From positions 1-64,000 of the forward strand of contig NZ_JAEH01000008.1 of assembly GCF_000518805.1 (NCBI RefSeq): a stretch of DNA of 64,000 nt. The letters are read 5' to 3'. The notes under the pieces are model-generated. The model saw only the letters and a list, made by a program, of their open reading frames with translations. It was not told the DNA's origin and ran no database searches. A program made the position numbers and the translations under genes. This DNA comes from Shewanella waksmanii ATCC BAA-643. Its GTDB lineage: Bacteria; Pseudomonadota; Gammaproteobacteria; Enterobacterales; Shewanellaceae. How positions within the stretch are numbered: position 1 is the stretch's first letter; every line of letters starts with the position of its first letter. This document shows, piece after piece, positions 10,817 to 19,494 of the stretch.

Positions 10817-12178
10817 ATGTTTGATTTTCTCTGGAACTTAGGGTCTTTTATTGTTGCCCTTGGCATGCTAATTACCGCCCATGAATACGGTCACTTTTGG
10901 GTGGCACGTCGTTGCGGTGTGAAAGTTGAGCGTTTTTCTATCGGTTTTGGTAAAGCGATTTGGCGTAAAGTTGGCCAAGATGGCACCGAGTATGTGGTGG
11001 CACTGATTCCGTTAGGCGGCTATGTCAAAATGCTCGATGAGCGTGTTGATGAGGTGCCTGAATCACAAAAAGATCAAGCATTTAATCGCAAAAATGTCTG
11101 GCAACGTATCGCTATCGTAGGTGCTGGTCCTATGGCTAATTTTATTTTTGCCATATTTGCACTGTATATCATGTACCTGATTGGCGTTCCTGCGGTCAAA
11201 CCCGTTATTGAATCGACGCAAACTGCTACGCCTGCTGCGGTTATCCAAGTAAATGAACCGATGCAGGTCACAGCTATTGGTGGCAAGTCGGTGCGCACTT
11301 GGGAAGAGGTTACCTATGCGCTAGTGAGTCATATTGGTGATGATAAACTGGATATGACGTTAACACCGCTAAACCAAGGCTATGGCAAGGCACAAAGCTA
11401 TCAGCTTGACATTAGTCAGTGGCAATTTGATCCCGACAAGCAATCACCTATCACTTCGCTTGGTTTAGAGGTGTTTAGGCCTGAAATTACCCCTGTGATT
11501 GGCATGGTCAGCGATGACGGTGCTGCAGCAGCGGCAGGAATGAAAGTTGGCGATAAACTGATTGCCGTCAATCAGCAGCGTTATCAAGGCTGGGAGCCAT
11601 TTGTAGAGCTCATCAAAGCCTCGCCAGATAAAATGGTCGCGATTACCGTCCAACGCGATGGAGAACAGTTGATACTTGAGGTTACACCTAAGTCGCGTCA
11701 AAACGATGCGGGAGTGAGTGAAGGTGTGATTGGTGTTGCACCGACTCAGGCAAGTTGGCCAGAGAATATGAAACTGCAACTTGAATATGGGGTAATTGAT
11801 TCTTTTGCGGTTGCGGCAGATAAAACATGGCAACTTATCTCTGTGAGCATTAAGATGATTGCCAAGCTCTTTACTGGCGATGTTTCGGTAAAGAATTTGA
11901 GCGGTCCGATTTCTATTGCACAAGGTGCGGGAAGCAGTGCAACATACGGATTGGTTTATTTTTTAGGATTCCTAGCATTAATCAGCGTAAACTTAGGCAT
12001 TATTAATTTACTGCCTTTGCCAGTGCTTGATGGTGGGCATCTTGTTTATTACTTCATAGAAGTAATTACGGGTAGGCCTGTACCAGAAAAGGTACAGGAA
12101 ATTGGATTCAGATTTGGGGCAGCCTTGCTGCTAATGTTGATGAGTATAGCCCTTTTCAATGATTTTTCCCGACTCTGA
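10817..12178 (+). CDS. rseP: Site-2 (intramembrane) zinc metalloprotease RseP
   Basis: RseP cuts the anti-sigma factor RseA within the inner membrane after DegS, releasing sigma-E during envelope stress. It also clears signal peptides. The 453-residue protein has the zinc motif HEYGH at 22-26 in the first transmembrane segment, two periplasmic PDZ domains (about 115-295) and the C-terminal LPLPVLDGGHL motif that supplies the third zinc ligand. The ATG has AAAAGG directly upstream. Its position before bamA is conserved in gammaproteobacteria and links proteolysis with outer-membrane assembly. Confidence 0.95.
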   Translation: MFDFLWNLGSFIVALGMLITAHEYGHFWVARRCGVKVERFSIGFGKAIWRKVGQDGTEYVVALIPLGGYVKMLDERVDEVPESQKDQAFNRKNVWQRIAIVGAGPMANFIFAIFALYIMYLIGVPAVKPVIESTQTATPAAVIQVNEPMQVTAIGGKSVRTWEEVTYALVSHIGDDKLDMTLTPLNQGYGKAQSYQLDISQWQFDPDKQSPITSLGLEVFRPEITPVIGMVSDDGAAAAAGMKVGDKLIAVNQQRYQGWEPFVELIKASPDKMVAITVQRDGEQLILEVTPKSRQNDAGVSEGVIGVAPTQASWPENMKLQLEYGVIDSFAVAADKTWQLISVSIKMIAKLFTGDVSVKNLSGPISIAQGAGSSATYGLVYFLGFLALISVNLGIINLLPLPVLDGGHLVYYFIEVITGRPVPEKVQEIGFRFGAALLLMLMSIALFNDFSRL

Positions 12179-12209
12179 GCAAGGACACACAAATAATTAG
12201 AAGTGCTCT

Positions 12210-14693
12210 ATGAGATTGAATAAACTTTTTGCCTCGATGTTATTAGTCGGTGCGTCTTTATCAGGGAACGGTTGGGCCGATACATTCCAGCCATTTGAAG
12301 TAGCCGATATCCAAATTCAAGGCTTACAACGTGTTGCATTAGGTGCTGCACTGTTGAACATGCCAATTAAAGTGGGTGATACGGTAGATCAGCAACGTCT
12401 TCAACAAGCGATAAAAAGCTTGTATGCATCGACCAACTTTGAACACATTGAGGTTGATCGAGATGGCGATGTGCTTGTTGTCCGCGTTAAGGAGCGGCCA
12501 ACTATCAGTACGGTCACCTTCGAAGGCAATAAAGATATCAAAGATGAGCAGCTACAAGAGAGCTTAGACAGCTCTGGCGTAAAAGTGGGTGAATCTTTAG
12601 ATAGAACCATGCTTAGTGGCATCGAAAAAGGGCTGCAAGATTTCTATTACGGTGTCGGTAAGTATGGCGCCAAAGTAGAAGCACAGGTGATTAACTTACC
12701 GCGTAACCGCGTCGAGCTTAAGTTTAACTTTACTGAAGGCTTAGCGGCAGAGATTGAGCAAATCAATGTCGTTGGTAACACTGTATTTACCGATGCTGAA
12801 CTTATCGGCATGCTTGAGCTTAAAGATTATGTAGCATGGTGGGATCTGTTTGGTGAGCGTCGCTACCAAAAACAGAAGTTGCAAGCCGATTTAGAAACCA
12901 TTAAAACTTTCTATCATAACCGTGGCTACATCCGTTTTGATGTGACGTCAACTCAAGTTGCGATGACACCGGATCGCAAAGGCCTGTATATCACCATTAA
13001 CGTTGACGAAGGCGAAGTATATACGGTCAACGAGGTCAATTTGACCGGTGAGTTAATGGGGCGCGAAAAAGTGCTGGAAGCGATTTTGCCAATTAAGAGT
13101 GGTGAAACGTATAACGGCGCAGATGTGACCTTTGCAGAAGAGATGTACAGCAAGTATTTAGGCCGTTTTGGTTATGCTTACCCCGAGGTGAAGACCTTCC
13201 CTGAAATTGATGACGAGAATAAACAGGTTAACCTCAATATCAATGTACAACCTGGTAAACGTGTCTATGTTCGCAGTATTAACTTCGCTGGTAACCAAGT
13301 AACCAAAGATGAAGTGATGCGTCGTGAGTTACGTCAAATGGAAGGGGCTTGGTTAAACTCTTCGCAAGTTGAACTTTCTAAGGGTAATTTGAACCGCTTG
13401 GGCTTTTTTGAGACCGTCGATACAGAAACAGTGCAAGTGCCTGGTACAGATGATTTAGTTGATGTTGCCTTTAATGTTAAGGAGCAACCATCAGGGTCAT
13501 TTAATGCCGGTGTGGGTTATGGTACAGAATCTGGGTTGAGCTTACAGTTTGGTGTGCAGCAAAGTAACTTCTTAGGCACGGGTAACCAAGCGGGTATTAA
13601 CCTTAATACCAATAAATACTCGAAGAATGTGAATTTATCCTTCACTGACCCTTACTTTACTAAAGATGGTATCAGTTTAGGTGGTAGCATATTCTGGAAC
13701 GAGTTTGATGCACAAGAAGCTAACCTTGAGCGTTATAAGAATAGCTCTTACGGTATTGCAGTAAACTCAGGCTTCCCAATTAACGAATATAACCGTATTA
13801 ACGGTGGTATTGGTTATCGTCATAACAGTATTTCTGAAATTTCTGCTTATGAGCAAGCGCTGCGTTTCTATAATATTTACCGTGATCCTAACGATCCTAA
13901 TGCAGATTTAGCTTTTGATAACTTTGAAGCCAATATTGGTTGGTCTCGCCGTACGTTAAACCGCGGGACATTCCCATCATCAGGTTCATCACAGCGCTTT
14001 AATGCGAAGATGACGATTCCTGGATCAGATTTACAGTACTTTAAGACCGATTTTAATACTGATTTCTATTTCCCACTTAACCGCAGCCATAGTTTCGTAC
14101 TATTGACCAAAGCACGTTTAGGTTACGGTAACGGTTATGGCCAGTTTAATGACAATGATCAGATTCTACCGTTCTGGGAGAACTATTATTCCGGTGGTAG
14201 TAGCTCGCTACGTGGCTTTAAGTCGAATTCGGTAGGCCCTCGTTCGTTCTATCTTTACCGAGGCGGTGAGCCATGCTCGCCAGATCCATCAGGCGATGGA
14301 TGTACGTTGCCAGGTGATCCGAATCGAATTGACGTGAGCGAAGGGCGTTCAATTGGTGGTAATGCAATTGCAACCGCGACAATCGAGATGATTGTACCGA
14401 CGCCATTCTTGGATGAAGCTTACACTAACTCTGTACGTACAAGCTTCTTCGTAGATGCGGGTAACGTGTGGGATACTGAGTTTGATTATGATTCGTATCG
14501 ATTCCTTCCTGCTGAGCAGTTTGCTAAGCTAGAAGATTATTCAGACCCTGGTCGTATTCGTGCATCAGCAGGTATGAGTGTTCAATGGTTATCGCCAATG
14601 GGCCCAATGGTATTTAGCTTAGCCTGGCCAATTAAGGAATATGAGGATGATGATACTGAAATTTTCTCATTTAATATTGGTCAAACTTTCTAG
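12210..14693 (+). CDS. bamA: Outer-membrane protein assembly factor BamA
   Basis: BamA is the central beta-barrel of the BAM complex that folds outer-membrane proteins. The 827-residue precursor has a signal peptide ending near GNGWA (about residue 23). Five POTRA domains lie in roughly 25-425. A 16-strand barrel carries the conserved loop-6 RGF at 668-670 (SSLRGFKSNSVGP), and the sequence ends in Phe (NIGQTF), as barrel proteins do. It is slightly longer than the E. coli protein (810), mostly from barrel loops, including a Cys-containing loop near 690 (EPCSPDPSGDGCTLPG). It is followed by its partner chaperone gene skp. Confidence 0.96.
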   Translation: MRLNKLFASMLLVGASLSGNGWADTFQPFEVADIQIQGLQRVALGAALLNMPIKVGDTVDQQRLQQAIKSLYASTNFEHIEVDRDGDVLVVRVKERPTISTVTFEGNKDIKDEQLQESLDSSGVKVGESLDRTMLSGIEKGLQDFYYGVGKYGAKVEAQVINLPRNRVELKFNFTEGLAAEIEQINVVGNTVFTDAELIGMLELKDYVAWWDLFGERRYQKQKLQADLETIKTFYHNRGYIRFDVTSTQVAMTPDRKGLYITINVDEGEVYTVNEVNLTGELMGREKVLEAILPIKSGETYNGADVTFAEEMYSKYLGRFGYAYPEVKTFPEIDDENKQVNLNINVQPGKRVYVRSINFAGNQVTKDEVMRRELRQMEGAWLNSSQVELSKGNLNRLGFFETVDTETVQVPGTDDLVDVAFNVKEQPSGSFNAGVGYGTESGLSLQFGVQQSNFLGTGNQAGINLNTNKYSKNVNLSFTDPYFTKDGISLGGSIFWNEFDAQEANLERYKNSSYGIAVNSGFPINEYNRINGGIGYRHNSISEISAYEQALRFYNIYRDPNDPNADLAFDNFEANIGWSRRTLNRGTFPSSGSSQRFNAKMTIPGSDLQYFKTDFNTDFYFPLNRSHSFVLLTKARLGYGNGYGQFNDNDQILPFWENYYSGGSSSLRGFKSNSVGPRSFYLYRGGEPCSPDPSGDGCTLPGDPNRIDVSEGRSIGGNAIATATIEMIVPTPFLDEAYTNSVRTSFFVDAGNVWDTEFDYDSYRFLPAEQFAKLEDYSDPGRIRASAGMSVQWLSPMGPMVFSLAWPIKEYEDDDTEIFSFNIGQTF

Positions 14694-14752
14694 AATTTTA
14701 TTAATTAATACAGTTTAATCTGCAGTTGTTGCAGAGTAAAAAGGAGTCTATT

Positions 14753-15256
14753 TTGAAAAAGATGTTTAATCGCGCAATGATGGTATTGGTTCTTTTAGGT
14801 GCCCCACTTGCCGCTCAAGCAGAAAAAATTGCTGTTGTAGATATGCAGGCAGTTTTTGAGCAATTACCACAGCGCGAAGCAGTGAACCAAACACTAAAAG
14901 CTGAATTTGGTGATCGAGTTGCTGCAGTACAGAAGATGCAAGATGAGTTGCGTGACATGCTAGAGAAGCAACAACGTGATGCAGCGCTAATGAGTGATAC
15001 TCAAAAAACTGAACTTGTACGTAACATGGATTCAATCAAAGCTGAGCTGCAACTAAAAGGTAAAGCACTTGATGAAGATATGCGTCGTCGTAATGGTGAA
15101 GAGCAAAATAAATTGTTAGTTGAAGTACAAAAAGCCATCAATGAAATTGCTGAAAAAGAGCAATATGATGTGGTACTTCAGCGTGGTGCTGTTATCTATG
15201 TTAAACCAACATCAGATATCAGCAGCAAAGTTGTTGATGCATTAAGCAAAGGCTAA
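14753..15256 (+). CDS. skp: Periplasmic chaperone Skp/OmpH
   Basis: Skp is a trimeric periplasmic holdase that escorts unfolded outer-membrane proteins to BamA. I set the start at the TTG at 14753 because AAGGAG lies 6 nt upstream and the product then begins with a proper signal peptide, cleaved after AAQA before EKIAVVD. An earlier in-frame TTG (14726) would place the ribosome binding site inside the gene. The 167-residue product has a charged coiled-coil region (about 45-130). It follows bamA by 59 bp and precedes lpxD, the canonical order. Confidence 0.93.
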   Translation: MKKMFNRAMMVLVLLGAPLAAQAEKIAVVDMQAVFEQLPQREAVNQTLKAEFGDRVAAVQKMQDELRDMLEKQQRDAALMSDTQKTELVRNMDSIKAELQLKGKALDEDMRRRNGEEQNKLLVEVQKAINEIAEKEQYDVVLQRGAVIYVKPTSDISSKVVDALSKG

Positions 15257-15262
15257 TTGTTG

Positions 15263-16288
15263 ATGAGTCACTTTACTTTAAGTGAGATAGCGTCAAAGTT
15301 AGACGGAGAAGTGGTTGGCGATGGTTCAATCACTATCTCAAGCGTAGCAACACTTGAAAAAGCGCAGGCTGATCAGCTTGCGTTTCTTGCCAACCCTAAA
15401 TATCGCAGTCAACTTGAATCGACTCAAGCTGGTGCTGTCTTGTTAACCGAAAGCGCGCTGGTGGGCTTTGCTGGTAATGCGATTGTGCTTAAAGACCCCT
15501 ATGTGGGCTTTGCTCGAGTAGCTCAATTGCTTGATAGCACTCCAAAAGCTGCAGATGCGATTCATCCTAGTGCGGTGATCGATCCCAGTGCTATGCTCGG
15601 TGAAGGGGTAGCCATCGGTGCAAATGCCGTGATTGGCGCCAACGTTATTTTAGGTGAGCGGGTTCAGATTGGTGCTGGGTGTGTTGTTGGCCAAGATAGT
15701 GTAATAAGCAGTGATAGTAAGCTTTGGGCTAATGTCAGTGTTTACCACAATGTACATATTGGTCAACGCTGTATTATTCATGCAGCAGCAGTGATTGGCT
15801 CAGACGGTTTCGGCTACGCCAATGATCGCGGTCAGTGGATTAAAATTCCACAAACTGGCGGCGTGCGGATCGGTGACGATGTTGAAATTGGTGCCAGCAC
15901 CAGTATCGACCGTGGCGCGTTAGATCATACCGAAATTCATGATGGCGTGATAATCGATAACCAAGTGCAAATTGCACACAATGTGGTAGTTGGGGCGCAC
16001 ACTGCAATTGCGGGCAGCACCACTTTAGCAGGCAGTTTAACGCTAGGTAAGTATTGTATTATTGGTGGTAATACCGCCATTGCAGGTCACTTATCTATTG
16101 TTGATGGTACGCATGTGTCTGGTGGCACTAATGTCACCAGCGAAATAAGAAAGCCTGGACTATACTCGTCAGCAACGATCGCGACAGAGAACAAACTGTG
16201 GCGGCGTAATACGGTTAGGTTTAGGCAGTTAGATAGCTTATTCCAACGAGTCAAAAAGCTAGAACAAAACGTAAAGTCAGATGATTAA
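15263..16288 (+). CDS. lpxD: UDP-3-O-(3-hydroxyacyl)glucosamine N-acyltransferase
   Basis: LpxD adds the N-linked hydroxyacyl chain in the third step of lipid A synthesis, taking the acyl group from acyl-ACP. The ATG at 15263 yields 341 residues, the same as E. coli. An in-frame TTG at 15257 is possible but adds only two residues. The N-terminal uridine-binding domain (to about 100) precedes hexapeptide repeats forming a left-handed beta-helix. Conserved segments include DGFGYANDRGQW, QIAHNVVVGAHT with the expected catalytic histidine region, and a C-terminal helix. The skp stop codon lies just upstream. Confidence 0.95.
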   Translation: MSHFTLSEIASKLDGEVVGDGSITISSVATLEKAQADQLAFLANPKYRSQLESTQAGAVLLTESALVGFAGNAIVLKDPYVGFARVAQLLDSTPKAADAIHPSAVIDPSAMLGEGVAIGANAVIGANVILGERVQIGAGCVVGQDSVISSDSKLWANVSVYHNVHIGQRCIIHAAAVIGSDGFGYANDRGQWIKIPQTGGVRIGDDVEIGASTSIDRGALDHTEIHDGVIIDNQVQIAHNVVVGAHTAIAGSTTLAGSLTLGKYCIIGGNTAIAGHLSIVDGTHVSGGTNVTSEIRKPGLYSSATIATENKLWRRNTVRFRQLDSLFQRVKKLEQNVKSDD

Positions 16289-16321
16289 CTGCCAATTGAT
16301 GGCGGCTAAGGAAGTAATTTA

Positions 16322-16783
16322 GTGTCAAACGAATTAAATACCATGGATATCAAAGAGATCTTGAAATTTCTGCCACATAGATATCCATTCCTGTTGATTG
16401 ATAGAGTATTGGATTTCACACCGGGTGAAACATTGCATGCGATCAAGAATGTCACCATCAACGAGCCATTTTTCCAAGGACATTTTCCGGTACAGCCGGT
16501 TATGCCTGGTGTGTTGATCTTAGAAGCCATGGCACAAGCAACTGGCTTGCTTGCATTTAAAACCATGAGTGATGCGCCGTCAAATGACGCGCTATACTAC
16601 TTCGCTGGTATCGATAAAGCGCGTTTTAAGCGTGTTGTAGAGCCAGGTGATCAAATTCACTTTGAAGTTAAAATGATAAAAGAGCGCCGCGGGATAGGGG
16701 TGTTTACTGGTGAAGCTAAAGTGGATGGTGAACTAGTTTGTTCAGCTGAAATTATGTGTGCACGCAGAGAGATCAGCAAGTGA
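16322..16783 (+). CDS. fabZ: (3R)-hydroxyacyl-ACP dehydratase
   Basis: FabZ dehydrates beta-hydroxyacyl-ACP in fatty acid elongation and competes with LpxA for the C14 hydroxyacyl substrate, which explains its place among lpx genes. The 153-residue hot-dog-fold protein has catalytic His54 in FQGHFP and Glu68 in [13 protein letters not shown]. The start is a GTG at 16322 with AAGGAA 8 nt upstream. A later ATG (16343) would remove seven residues. Its stop codon overlaps the lpxA start, indicating translational coupling. Confidence 0.95.
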   Translation: MSNELNTMDIKEILKFLPHRYPFLLIDRVLDFTPGETLHAIKNVTINEPFFQGHFPVQPVMPGVLILEAMAQATGLLAFKTMSDAPSNDALYYFAGIDKARFKRVVEPGDQIHFEVKMIKERRGIGVFTGEAKVDGELVCSAEIMCARREISK

Positions 16784-17547
16784 TAGATAAGTTAGCTTAT
16801 ATTCATCCCGATGCCAAAATTGGCAACAATGTCACTATCGGACCTTGGACCTATGTGGGTGCAGATGTTGAGATTGGTGATGATTGTCATATTAGCTCGC
16901 ATGTTGTCATTAAAGGCCCTAGTGTCATTGGTAAGGGCAACCGTATTTTTCAATTCGCTTCGGTGGGTGAAGATTGCCAAGATAAAAAGTACGCCGGTGA
17001 GCCAACACGACTAGAGATCGGTGACAATAACGTGATTCGGGAGTCGGTCACGATACACCGTGGTACCACTCAAGATGAGGGGATCACCAAAATTGGCTCA
17101 AACAACCTGTTTATGGCCTATGTGCATATCGCTCATGATTGTGTCGTGGGGGATAATGTCATCATGGCCAATAATGCCTCTATTGCTGGCCACGTGCATG
17201 TGGGAGATTGGGCGATTTTAGGCGGCATGACTGGCGTTCATCAGTTTGTCAAAATTGGCGCCCATGCATTTACCGCTGGTTATTCGTTGATCCTTCAAGA
17301 TGTGCCACCATTTGTTATGGCTTCAGGACAACCGGCGATACCTCGGGGGCTTAATAGCGAAGGCCTGAAGCGTCGTGGTTTCTCTAAAGAAACGCAGCTT
17401 GCAGTGAGACGTGCGTATAAGACACTTTACCGTAAAGGGTTGACCGTAGAAGAAGCCGTAGTCGCCTTGTCTGAAGATCTGCAAGACGATCAGGTTAAAC
17501 TGCTAACTGAATTTGTTAAGCAGTCAAGCCGCGGTATTATTCGTTAA
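16780..17547 (+). CDS. lpxA: UDP-N-acetylglucosamine O-acyltransferase
   Basis: LpxA catalyses the first step of lipid A synthesis, acylating UDP-GlcNAc from hydroxyacyl-ACP. The start is taken as the GTG at 16780, which overlaps the fabZ stop and gives the family N-terminus [14 protein letters not shown]. An upstream in-frame ATG at 16756 lies inside fabZ and adds non-family residues. The 255-residue product consists of hexapeptide repeats with the catalytic His in [12 protein letters not shown], the [15 protein letters not shown] segment ([11 protein letters not shown]) and a helical C-terminus ending SSRGIIR. It is a little shorter than the E. coli protein (262). Confidence 0.95.
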   Translation: MIDKLAYIHPDAKIGNNVTIGPWTYVGADVEIGDDCHISSHVVIKGPSVIGKGNRIFQFASVGEDCQDKKYAGEPTRLEIGDNNVIRESVTIHRGTTQDEGITKIGSNNLFMAYVHIAHDCVVGDNVIMANNASIAGHVHVGDWAILGGMTGVHQFVKIGAHAFTAGYSLILQDVPPFVMASGQPAIPRGLNSEGLKRRGFSKETQLAVRRAYKTLYRKGLTVEEAVVALSEDLQDDQVKLLTEFVKQSSRGIIR

Positions 17548-17566
17548 GCAGCTTACCTAACTAAAG

Positions 17567-17594
17567 AGCTCGTTGTTTAACGGGCTTTTTTTTT
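17567..17594 (+). terminator. Terminator-like hairpin between lpxA and lpxB
   Basis: An 8-bp stem (17567-17574 with 17579-17586, one G-T pair, loop GTTT) is followed by nine T. It lies in a 74-bp gap and would separate the upstream envelope unit from lpxB-rnhB, or attenuate transcription. Confidence 0.75.
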
Positions 17595-17621
17595 ATATTG
17601 ATTTTATAACAGTGCAGTTTT

Positions 17622-18770
17622 ATGAGCGAAGTAGATCAAAAAGTTTTTGCCATGGTCGCTGGAGAGCTTTCCGGTGACATTTTAGGTGCTGGTTTAATTA
17701 AGGCACTAAAACAGCAATATCCCAATGCACGCTTTGTTGGCATTGGCGGACCACAGATGGATGCGCTGGGCTTTGAATCGATATTTTCATTTGAAGAGCT
17801 AGCAGTCATGGGGATTGTTGAGGTATTGTCGCGTTTACCACGCTTGCTGCATGTTAGAAAGACCTTAGTCGATACGATCACCAAGCTCGAACCAGACTGT
17901 TTTATTGGCATTGATGCGCCTGATTTCAATATAGGGCTTGAGTTAAAGCTAAAGCAGCATGGCATTAAAACGGTGCATTATGTGAGTCCCTCGGTATGGG
18001 CATGGCGACCTAAGCGGATTTTTAAAATAGCAAAAGCAACCAATATGGTATTGTCGTTGCTACCATTTGAAAAAGCGTTTTATGATAAGCACCAAGTGCC
18101 TTGTACTTTTGTCGGCCATACTTTGGCTGATGATATCCCGCTACAATCAGATAAACTGCAAGCGCGAATGGAATTAGGTTTAGTCCCTGAAGCGGAATAC
18201 CTTGCGATATTACCCGGATCTCGTGGTGGCGAGTTAAAGCAGTTGGCGCAGCCGTTTGTAGAAGCGGCGCAATTGCTTAAGCAGCAATACCCTGATCTTA
18301 AATTTGTTACTCCTTTAGTGAACGCTAAGCGTCGAGAACAGTTTGAAACGGCACTCAAACAATATGCGCCCGATCTAGAAATTACCTTAGTTGAAGGCAA
18401 ATCCAGACAAGTGATGGCGGCTGCAGATACCATTTTGCTGGCATCGGGTACGGCGACATTAGAAGCGATGCTAGTGAAACGGCCCATGGTGGTGGCTTAT
18501 AAAGTTAATGCCCTAACTTATAAGATTGCCAAAGGCATGATGCAAATCGATAGTTATTCTTTGCCCAATTTACTCGCTGGCGAAAAAATAATTCCGGAAC
18601 TGATTCAAGATGATTGTACAGCACAGAAAATTGCTCAAGCAGTCGCGCTGCAGCTTGATCAAGATAGCCGCCCATTAATGCAGACATTTTTGCAGATGCA
18701 TGAGTCGCTGCGCTGTAACGCCAGCCAAGTCGCGGCGCAAGCTGTCAGTCAACTTGTGGAGGCAGATTAA
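17622..18770 (+). CDS. lpxB: Lipid-A-disaccharide synthase
   Basis: LpxB joins UDP-2,3-diacylglucosamine and lipid X into the lipid A disaccharide at the inner face of the inner membrane. The 382-residue GT-B glycosyltransferase (family GT19) shows [14 protein letters not shown] at the N-terminus, [12 protein letters not shown] near 105, [14 protein letters not shown] near 120 and LLPGSR-type [11 protein letters not shown] near 195. The length matches the family. Its TAA overlaps the rnhB ATG by one base (TAATG), so the two are coupled. A terminator-like hairpin lies just upstream, so it may also have its own promoter. Confidence 0.95.
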   Translation: MSEVDQKVFAMVAGELSGDILGAGLIKALKQQYPNARFVGIGGPQMDALGFESIFSFEELAVMGIVEVLSRLPRLLHVRKTLVDTITKLEPDCFIGIDAPDFNIGLELKLKQHGIKTVHYVSPSVWAWRPKRIFKIAKATNMVLSLLPFEKAFYDKHQVPCTFVGHTLADDIPLQSDKLQARMELGLVPEAEYLAILPGSRGGELKQLAQPFVEAAQLLKQQYPDLKFVTPLVNAKRREQFETALKQYAPDLEITLVEGKSRQVMAAADTILLASGTATLEAMLVKRPMVVAYKVNALTYKIAKGMMQIDSYSLPNLLAGEKIIPELIQDDCTAQKIAQAVALQLDQDSRPLMQTFLQMHESLRCNASQVAAQAVSQLVEAD

Positions 18771-19390
18771 TGGCCATTTATAAAGCGATCACAGCTGAGC
18801 AGATAAGTGAACTGACCTGCGGATATTATGCGGGTGTTGATGAAGTGGGTCGTGGTCCGCTTGTTGGCGATGTCGTCACGGCCGCAGTCGTTCTCGACCC
18901 TAATAATCCCATTTTAGGCCTAAATGATTCGAAGAAGCTGTCAGAGAAAAAGCGTGATGCTTTGTATGAGCAGATTTTAGAAAAAGCACTCGATGTGAGT
19001 GTCGGCCGTGCCAGTCCGCAAGAAATCGATCAAATCAACATATTACATGCGACTATGCTGGCCATGCAACGGGCAGTTGCGGGCTTAAAAGCGCGCCCTG
19101 ACAGAATATTAATTGACGGCAACCGCACGCCAGAGCTAGATAATGAAGCCCATGCAATTATTAAGGGCGATGGTTTGATTGATGGTATCAGCGCGGCGTC
19201 AATTGTTGCCAAGGTGGTTCGCGACAGGGAGATGGCCGAGTTAGATGAGCGATATCCGCAATATGGTTTCGCTAAACACAAAGGTTATCCGACTAAAGCC
19301 CATTTTGAAGCATTAGCCGCCCACGGCGTATTAGCGGAGCATCGGCGCAGTTTTAAACCTGTACAAACTGCACTCGAAAGCGACTCGTAG
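18770..19390 (+). CDS. rnhB: Ribonuclease HII
   Basis: RNase HII nicks DNA at embedded ribonucleotides and starts ribonucleotide excision repair. The 206-residue protein carries the type 2 RNase H signature with catalytic Asp24-Glu25 in [25 protein letters not shown] near 50, and the later acidic residues in ILIDGN near 120 and [13 protein letters not shown]. The start codon overlaps the lpxB stop codon. The lpxB-rnhB-dnaE order is conserved in gammaproteobacteria. Confidence 0.95.
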   Translation: MAIYKAITAEQISELTCGYYAGVDEVGRGPLVGDVVTAAVVLDPNNPILGLNDSKKLSEKKRDALYEQILEKALDVSVGRASPQEIDQINILHATMLAMQRAVAGLKARPDRILIDGNRTPELDNEAHAIIKGDGLIDGISAASIVAKVVRDREMAELDERYPQYGFAKHKGYPTKAHFEALAAHGVLAEHRRSFKPVQTALESDS

Positions 19391-19494
19391 AATAAAAGTT
19401 TAGTTGAATAAAATACTCAACTTCTAGTGAGTTTGTCCTCAGTCTGTTAACCTCAAAGGCAGCGATTAGTTGCCTAATGATAAAAGTATAAAGT

